A DNA stretch of 64,000 nt, from NCBI GenBank assembly GCA_034096865.1, contig JAWQFJ010001191.1, forward strand, positions 1-64,000, written 5' to 3'. Both the position numbers and the translations under genes were made by a program. Of this stretch, positions 24,001 to 34,100 are shown piece after piece (positions within the stretch are counted from its first letter, which is position 1; every line of letters starts with the position of its first letter). The DNA is from Theodoxus fluviatilis. Taxonomy: Eukaryota > Mollusca > Gastropoda > Cycloneritida > Neritidae. Under the pieces are notes generated by a model that was not told the origin of the DNA, did no database searches, and worked only from the letters and a program-made list of their open reading frames with translations.

Positions 24001-27000
24001 GAAGTAGACTTAATTTTACAACTTTAGTACTTTTTGACTCGCATGCAAAGCAAAAGGGAGTCTATGTACTCACCTGTGTCGTCCGTCCGGGCGTCCTGTC
24101 GTCCATAAAAAACAATAACGTTTGACTTTTCTCGGACACTATTAAATCTATTAACACCAAATGTGGCATGATGGTGTATGATGACAAGGCCTCAAAAAAC
24201 ATACACAGTGACTCGACCTTGCTTCAAGGTCAAGGTCGCAGGGGTCCATAAATGTTGTCTAAAAAACAGCCATTTTTCACATTTTCCCAATTTTCTCTGA
24301 AGTTTTTGACATTGGATACCATACCTATATTTGGTATATAGGGCAAAGTAAGCTTTATCTTTTGATACCAGTTTGGTTGACCTTCCTTCAAGGTCACAGG
24401 AGCTCTTCAATGTTTGATTGTATACATATTGTGAAGTGACCTTGACCCTGAACTAGGAAAGATAACTGTTTCAAACTTCATAATTGTGTGGGGCACATGT
24501 CATACTTTCATCATGAGCCACATTTGGTCACATATCATCAAGGTCAACATCACTTTGACCTGTATGAAATGTGACCAAATTGGTCAGTAAACAAGGCCAT
24601 GTAAAGGCGCCGCAGGCGCCTGCATGGAAACAAATCCATGAAAACAATTCTAGATGGTAGTGTCGCAGGCTCCAAACTTATAGGCTGCAAACTTATATAA
24701 TGACCAGACCAGGTACCAGGTGCCATAGGCACCTACCTGATTTCATGTCCACAGGCGCCAAACTAACTGGTCAGTAAACAAGGCTAGGTGAAGGCGCCGC
24801 AGGCGCCTTCATGAAAACAAATCAATATGGTGGCGCCAAACTTATATGAAGGCCAGGTAAGGGCCATCTATGGTGCCACAGGCGCCAAACTAATCGTTCA
24901 GTGAACAGGCTCTCCATGGCACCCTCCTTTGACAACTGACCAGCAGTGTAGCCAGGCTGTTTCCCCTTCACTTTCCTTAGTGCTGTGGTGGCAAGGTCGC
25001 GGATCAGCAACATTTGTAGTTTCTTCAGTTTGAAGGACAAACATGGTGAAGTACTCCTGCCACAGTCTGAGTGCCAACCCTTCGTAGACAGTGTTAGATG
25101 ACAGAAACACCCACTGATGCTACTGCCATACATCGCAGTAGACATCCTAGGGAAACGCTGTCAGACAGAGCGGGCTGTAGTGACAGAATACTGACATGTA
25201 TGATAGTTTTGTGGACTATGTACAGTGACAGTGATTGTGCTGTAATCTATGTAATGCTCCTTTGTCTCGCATCAGGTAATCTTTTCTGTGTTCAAGGAGA
25301 CAGTCACTGTTTGTTGGCCGGCAGCTTCTTCACAACACAAACACATAAGTTCACAAAACTATCATTCATTTCAGTATTTTGTCACTACCGCCCGCTCTGT
25401 CGCTGAGTTGAGTTGAGTTGAGTTGCACAACCTCTGTACATAGTTCACAACACAACCTCTGTACATAGTTCACAACACAACCTCTGTACATAGTTCACAA
25501 CACAACCTCTGTACATAGTTCACAACACAACCTCTGTACATAGTTCACAACACAACCTCTGTACATAGTTCACAACACAACCTCTGTACATAGTTCACAA
25601 CACAACCTCTCAGCCTGTGAGTCGTACGTGTGAGCTTTGCCCTTCTTGTTAAAATAGGATTTGTCAAAATACGTCTGTTTCCTTGCGATTCCAGGGATGA
25701 GACGCATGAAAAATGCTGCGTCTTGAATGAGTTGATCATCGTTGTTCAGTGCTGAGTATGCTGGGCCTGATGTCTCCATGTTGGGGATTTTTCCCGGTGT
25801 CTTGGTAACAGTCAGGTACCAGATTTGATGAGTTTGTGCAAAACTGTTTCAAGTGGTTTTTGACTCACATGCGAAGCAAAAGTGAGTCTATGTACTCACC
25901 CGTTTCGTCTGTCCGGGTGTCCGGGCGTCCGGGCGTCCGGGCGTCCGGGCGCCGTTTAAAACTTTAACGTTGGATTTTTCTCAGAGACTATTAAGTATAT
26001 CAACACCCAATTTGGCATGATGGTGTATGATGACAAGGCGTAAAAAAACATACATACTGACTTGACCTTGCTTCAAGGTAAAGGTCGCAGGGGCCATAAA
26101 TGTTGTCTAAAAACAGCCATTTTTCACATTTTCTCAATTTTCTCTGAAGTTTTTGAGATTGGATACCTGACCTATATATGGTATATAGGGCAAAGTAAGC
26201 CCTATCTTTCGATACCAGTTTGGTTGACCATGCTTCAAGGTCAAGGTCACAGGAGCTCTTCAAAGTTGGATTGTATACATATTTTGAAGTGACCTTGACC
26301 CTGAACTATGGAAGATATATATCTGATTCCAACTTAATAATTATGTGGGGAACGTGTTATACTTTCATCATGAGACACATTTGGTCACATATCATCAAGG
26401 TCAAGGTCACTTTGACCCTTATGAAATGTGACCAAATGGGATAGTGAACCACTAAAAGTGACCATATCTCATGGTAGAAAGTGCCAATAAGCACCATTGT
26501 GCCTCCTATGTCTTGAATTAACAGCTTTGTGTTGCATGACCTTGGATGACCTTGACCTTGGGTCAAGGCCCCATGTATTTTGGTAGGGAAAATGTGTACA
26601 GCATTTCTTAGTGTATGATGTCATTGCTAGGTGTAGTTGTTTGACCTTGACCTTGAAGGTCACCTAAAGGTCAGGGCCATGTAAAGGTCAAGGTCAAGCA
26701 TGTGAGTCGTATGAGCTTTGCCCTTCTTGTTTCTGTTGTTTAGCTAAGGATTTTGATACTCAGATTTTTCATAACTGCCATTGTTCTGTGCACTTTTATC
26801 TTCTTTGTTTTATTTACCATATCTTTCTTGTGTTTTCTCTAACCCTGTTTTGTTTGTCTCTTTATTTTTTGTTTTTGTTTGACTTGTTCTATTTTCATGG
26901 CTTCCCTTTTTCTCCCAACATAATCAATACTGTCATAATGATGATTCATTTTCTTAATTACTTTACTATTTGATTTAATTTTTATCATTTTTACTTTCAC

Positions 27001-28244
27001 TTTTTTATTTTGGCACTGTCCCCTGAATGATTGTATATAGTATCCAATTCCAAGTTCACTAAAGCCCCACATCCACTATGCTCTAACTTTTGCAGACAAG
27101 AGTGAAAAGTGGTTTGAGCGGTATGGGAGAAAGAGGGGATTCCTGATATACGTGCTGCGCTACTGGCTGAAGCTGAACTGGAGGAGGAACCTGGGTGTGA
27201 TGGAGGCAGAGTTCCTTGCCCTTGTTGCCACGGTGATGGGAAACATAGACCCTGATCACTGCCAGCAGATCTGTCTCTGTCCCACCCCACGATGCGTCAC
27301 CCTTGGCAACTGGTTCCAGGTCAGTTGTGCATCATTTCCTCCATTAAGTGCACTTGAAGGCATCTGCTTTTTTCCTCCCCTGGAATGATGAAGACAGATG
27401 GCATGCCTTGGTGTGTGTTCTTCCGGAAACTTGCCAATGGTTCTATATGACTCCGCACATGGCTGGGAGTCAAAGTGTCCTTCCTGACGACACATAGAAA
27501 AACTGGTCCAACTTGTGATGCAGGCTGTAAAGCTCTTCAATCATTGGTTCCCATAGCGCTTGCTGTTTGTGAAACTTGGGCTGCATGCCTGGGTATGTGT
27601 TCTTTAGTGAAGTTTTCTGTCATCTGCACTGCTGCACTTCTGAGAGTCTGTTTGTCATATAATGTCCTGTAAAAAGGCGGTCCACCCTTACCCCACCATT
27701 CCAGGGCTGCCCTTTGCTGACCCGTGATGATGAGGGTTGGCTCTGCAGTTTTCCCTCTCACACTCATCGTTCTAAATGTAACCACCATGTCAGTCAGAGC
27801 AGCTGCTCTGTTGCAAGCTGCTCCAGGTGTGAACTGTGAAAGTCTCCAGCTGGAGTGGTGTTTGATGGAACAGATACATATAATTTGGAGGTAAGAACTA
27901 CTACTAAGTGATGGGAAATTTGGCTGAAAGTTTGGCCATGTAACTCTTCAAGGGTTAATACCTAAACAAGCAGAATGTCTGTATTGCAGAAATGAACTAT
28001 TAACAACTGTTTTATTTTTAAAAAACTTGTCACAAGACTGCCTTGACACTGGCACTGAGTTTTTTGAATGCAGGCTGCACATTGCTGCAGAGGATGTCTG
28101 TTTTCCTGCAGGATGTGTACCGCCATGCCTACCTGTTCCTCGGAAAGGCACTGTACCTTGCCAGGGAGTTCCCTCCCCCTCATGAGGTGTTCTCTGGTGC
28201 TGTGTGGACAGTTTTCTTCACCTGCTCCAACACTGAGGGTATGT

Positions 28245-28284
<40 letters not shown>

Positions 28285-30205
28285 TTTCTTTCCATAGTGG
28301 GTTGGAGTTGGAAATAGGGAATGGACATGACAGCCATCAAGCTGACATTTAAGTAAACAAACTATGGCTAAAAATATTTGCCATTAAGTTTTTGTAGCTG
28401 TTGTAAACTTTTAACGTCCTGTGCCGCTCCTAACCTGCACCTGAGGCTAAATCCTATGCCGCTTGTAACCCCTCTTGATTCATGCCTTAGATATCAAGGG
28501 AGATTACTCTGGTGGGAAGCCTCTAGGACTGAAGGAATTATTGCGCTACTTCTGGATGATTATTGCATCTCTGGGAATTATTTCAACAGATTTTGATACA
28601 TTTCTGCAGAGTTATTAAAAAATTTTGCTCATTATTTGGCTGGCATTCTTCATTGCAAAGATAGCGGACATTTATTGTGAGATAGGGATCTCAAAGAAAT
28701 CTGAAAACATAACACCAAAGACCCTATATACACTAAGACCGCGCACTCGAGCGATTTTCCTTTAAGCGAAGCGAGGTTAGAATTTAGAGTTACGTCCCTT
28801 TGCGATAGAATGCTGTTCCGCGATGACCAATGTTGTAACAAAGAGACTTTGGTCGTTTTCGAATACTGTTTACAATGGGTAAGAGGTCGAAACAAGTTTT
28901 TTTTTCAATTCAGACTTAATGCAGGATTTCTCGCTGTCAACCACACATCGTGCACACAAGAAAGAAAAAAAAATCGTAATCTACTTCAATTGTCCAGCGG
29001 AGATTGCAGTGAGGTGACAAATTAAGGCACACATGAGTCAGCGGAGAACGAATTATCGAATATTTTCAGTGTTGAAGCGTGGCTCCATGTGAGGAACATG
29101 AGTTTGCTAGTGAAAAAGCAGCAGTCAGTCTTTCTCTGGACCCCACATTTACAGTTTAAGTCTTTCCAGTCATTATGTTTTCATCGCACAAGTTTTTCTG
29201 CCTTGGGGCCAAAGTGCAGGAAAGTTACAGGTAGCAAACTTGGATGATTTTTCTGTTTCTTCTCAAGCATTTCTGTGAAAATGATACAGTGCAGTCTTTC
29301 AATGTGTATATAAGATCTTTGGTGTCACCAGGCAATGCCGGCTAGGCGGTTGGAATCAACAAAGCATACACGCCACAACAACTATTATGGTGTTGCACTG
29401 GTGCACATATATTATACAATTCCTTCATGACAAGCTATTCATTTGACTACAGGTGGAGGGGGAGGGAGGAGGAGGAGGAGGGAGGAGGAGAGAGGAGGAG
29501 GGGTATTTTGCTGTTAGCATCACTCCACTGAAATTATTGTGGTGGAGTGGAATGAGGCATGATGGTAGCAGGGTGCAGGTATGAGACAAATTGTACTTGC
29601 TTTCCACAACTTTATTCACCCATGGGTACAGGAGTTCCTGGCTGGTCCGAGGCCTGATGATAATGACCTGGACCAACCCAAGGCCGTGGTGGCAGTGGTC
29701 TCTCCCCCAGATGGGATGGGGTCTCTCTGACCTGCTGACAGTCCCTCCTTATCAAAGAAATGCTCGGACCTCAAAGGAGCCAGGCTTGGGATCAGCGGTC
29801 ACGATCTCAGCCTGTCTCTGGGTTGTGTTTTCCTAATGATAGAAAAAGGCTCATTGCTGCCTTATACTTACTCGAAATTATTCACACCAAGTGTTGCCTT
29901 GATAGGCATAACAAAGTCAACTGAATGAATATTGCACCATTGCAATCAGATGTCTTAATTTAGAGAAAGCATCAAATTTTTCTCTTGTATTCTAACAATT
30001 TAGGCATAGCGAGCGAGAACAACAGGAGGGAACTGTCCTCGGTCACATGTCAAGTTCAATTAACAAACGATAAGGAAAGGCCGCTCTGCAACCCTCCCGG
30101 ACTGATAAGCTACATAGTAGGCTGGTCTTACAACCTAGACGACCTGGGCATCTGAGACACAGGATACATCATAGAGGGAGGAGAGAGGTGAACCAATGTC
30201 TGGGG

Positions 30206-30294
<89 letters not shown>

Positions 30295-31101
30295 CATGTA
30301 AAGAATTTGGGCTTACTTCACCTGGTCACATATCCCCCCAATCTAGCAGTGCTTTGCCCTCAAAGTACAAGAAAAACAATGCCTAGCCTAATCTGGTTCG
30401 TTCACTTGATTACCAGTAGTCATTAAACATAAAAAACAACATAGCATCCAAACTTGATACAGCATGTTGGGTCAGTCAACTTGAAGCGGTCTTAACCATT
30501 CAGCAAGTGTCATCAACCTGACATAAAACATACACAACGTGTGTCTCAAATGCAAGCTAGAAGCGGTCTTAACCCTTCAACTAGATGCAAAAAAGCAACA
30601 GGTTAAACACTAAATAGTGGTGCTACACTCAACAGCAACATTCCGCAATGCTCTGACGGCATTACGAATTCCACCGTAATAAGACCAATTACGGTGCCAC
30701 CGCAATGGACGTTCTGCCATTACGAACCATAACAGAAGTAGACAAAGACATAAGTCCGGGATGCATTGGAACCAACATTCATTTCTGACTATTAAAAAAA
30801 AATTCTTACAGATCCATACAATATCATTGAAGTTTCAATTTTTTAACAAATCAACCTTGTTACTTTTTTTTCTCTCAAACACATGCACACGCACACACAC
30901 ATGCACACACACATACACACGCACACACACACATACACGCACACACACATATACACACACACATATATACACACAAATACACATATACACACAAATACAC
31001 ATACACACTCGCACACACACACACTGTCACACACACACACTCAGTCCCTCACACACACACACACTCACACACACAAATATACACACACACACACTCGCAC
31101 T

Positions 31102-31134
<33 letters not shown>

Positions 31135-34100
31135 TCACACACTCACACTCACATGTACAAATATACATACACACACACACACACACACAAGCACGCGTGG
31201 GCTCACACACACTTACACATACACACACATTTATAAAGTGCAAATCCTTCCTTAGAATCAATAATAAACAGATTTTACATGTATAAACCATCATTGGGGT
31301 CTTTTGTATACAAAATGTCTTTTTTTCCACATGTATCTAAAAAACAACCTTTCTTAGAATAGGTGCTCCAAAGTGATTTTTAAAGTTAGGGTATACTTTT
31401 TGACGTTTGTGCATTCTGACAGCTCTTTTTTTGACTCACATGCGAAGCAAATGTCAATGGTACCAAAATTATTTTTTTAAGTTAATTAGGAAAATAGTTA
31501 CTATTTTTTATTTATTTAATTTTTTGGTGCGTTTTGGGGACAATTTACAAATTGGTGAATATAACAATTGTGAAGGACTACTCCAAAGTCACAAAATGCA
31601 TGTCTTGTATCATGTTAACAGCTCTTTTTTTGACTCACATGCGAAGCAAAAGTGAGTCTATGTACTGAGCCGTGTCGTCCGTCCGTCCGGGCGTCCGGGC
31701 GTCCGTCCGTCCGGGCGTCGGTAAAAAACTTAAACGTTGGATTTTTCTCGGAGACTATTAAGTCTATCAACACCAAATGTGGCATGATGGTGTATGATGA
31801 CAAGGCCTAAAAAAAAATACATAGTGACTTGTCCTTGCTTCAAGGTCAAGGTCGCAGGGGCCATAAATGTTGTCTAAAAAACAGTCATTTTTCACATTTT
31901 CTCAATTTTCTCTGAAGTTTTTGAGATTGGATACCTGAACTATATATGGTATATAGGGCAAGGTAATCCCTATCTTTTGATACCAGTTTGGTTGACCTTG
32001 CTTCAAGGTCAAGGTCACAGGAGCTCTTCAAAGTTGGATTGTATACATATTTTGAAGTGACCTTGACCCTGAACTATGGAAGATAACTGTTTCAAACTTA
32101 ATAATTATGTGGGGCACATGTTATACTTTCATCATGAGACACATTTGGTCACATATCATCAAGGTCAAGGTCACTTTGACCCTTATGAAATGTGACCAAA
32201 ATGGGGTAGTAAACCACTAAAAGTGACCATAATCTCATGGTAGAAAGTGCCAATAAGCACCATTGTGCTTCCTATGTCTTGAATTAACAGCTTGTGTTGC
32301 ATGACCTTGGATGACCTTGACCTTGGGTCAAGGTCACATGTATTTTGGTAGGAAAAATGTGTAAAGCATTTCTTAGTGTATGATGTCATTACTAGGTTTA
32401 GTTGTTTGACCTTGACGGTCACCTGAAGGTCAAGGTCATATAAAGGTCAAGGTCAAGCATGTGAGTATTATGGGCTTTGCCCTTCTTGTAATAATTATAC
32501 TGTATGCATACAACAAGCCAAATTTTTGTTTCTAGAGGGTCAGCTGTTTAGAAGTTAGTCAAAATGACTAAAAATGGCAAAACATTTGTTTTGACCTGGG
32601 GGTAATAGTGCCGAACTGATAACACAAAACATGCTTAACTCATGGGTTTTTGACTCACATGCGTAACTTCTGTTCTACTTGACCTACAACAATTGGTTTG
32701 GTATCAATGGAATAAGCATTCAAAACTGCATTCAACCAATACTTTCAAGACTGAAAAATATTAAAACAATTGTTGATTTAGTTAGAACTACTTTAAAAAA
32801 AGTTTATTCCTTCCTATCCAACTTTTGGGGGGCCATTTTACTTGAAACAAACTTTTTTTTCTGATGGAAATTGCAATCAGTTTTCATTAGGCATAAGGGC
32901 TAAGGACAAGAACCTAAAATGTTTCAACATCCAGATTTTAAAATAAGCTATTAAACCCAGAGTTCTCCAGTAGGATGGATTCCGAAAGTGAATCACATAC
33001 TGTTATCTCAGCTACTTCTCTGTAATTGAAATTAGCGGAGGCTATGTACAGTTGTAGTAAGGTGAATTATTACATGCCCGTGCTCTGATTATTCTTAATG
33101 AAGAAGATGTCTAGGGGTAAACGCACTGCTGCATGCAACATTCACTCACCTTTCTCGCTGTCAAGACTGGACAAGACAACAGAGAAGATGAATGCAGAGG
33201 TCAAATACAAAAATGACTTTAATAACACTTGAAGTGATAGAACAATGATCAGTAAATCAACGTGCATGAATAATAATAAAAACTTCTGTGTTCAATTCTA
33301 GTTCTTTTAGCCAGCCAGCCTTTTCTATAGTATCATGGTAAAAACTTATCTGAGTTCACTGAGTCCGTTCTGTGGAGGAATGATGAAAGGTGTCAGGGCG
33401 GCGTGACCCTGTGGTTGTCTGTGCTGAAGGGGGTCAGGGCAGTTGACCCCGTGGCTGCTCCAGAAGGGGGTTGTCTTGGGGTGTGGAGGGGGTGTCGACT
33501 GAGGCATTGGCGGGTCCTGCAGAGGGGAGGTTGAATTGGCCTCATCTCTTCTCTGGTCCTGTCTGGTGGCGGGGTCACGAGACGGTCATCTCCGCTTGGT
33601 TGCAGCTTGTCGGCGAGCGCAGCCGCATCTCCTCCATCCAGGGGGGCTGGAGGCGGTGTTGTAGGGGGGTGGGGAGGGACGCCATTCCCTGCCCTTGCCC
33701 CTAGGTCAGACTGGCCTTAATTGATACCATGTCGTATTCTTTCAGTGCTCCCGGGGAGAGGGGCAAACACGCCAGTCCTGCTAGCAGGCTGCTGCCTATA
33801 TTTATATCTTCTTCCACGTCTTGATTGAGAGTCTCAGAAATTCACCAATGGGAAGGAGGGGATGTTTGGCGCCTGCTGACTCGACAACTTCTTACCGCTT
33901 AATGTCTTCAAAGTTCTCTTACTCTGGGCCAATAGAAAAGTAGAGAAAATTGGCGCATTTTTGTCCCACTCAAAGTCTCACGTCAGCACAAGTTTGGCGC
34001 CCAACTTGAAAACTGTTCACTCCTTCCACCAACACAGTAATATTCTAAAGGCATGGCTGGTTGCTTAATAAACTACATTTAGTTGAGGTCTGGCTGGCTT

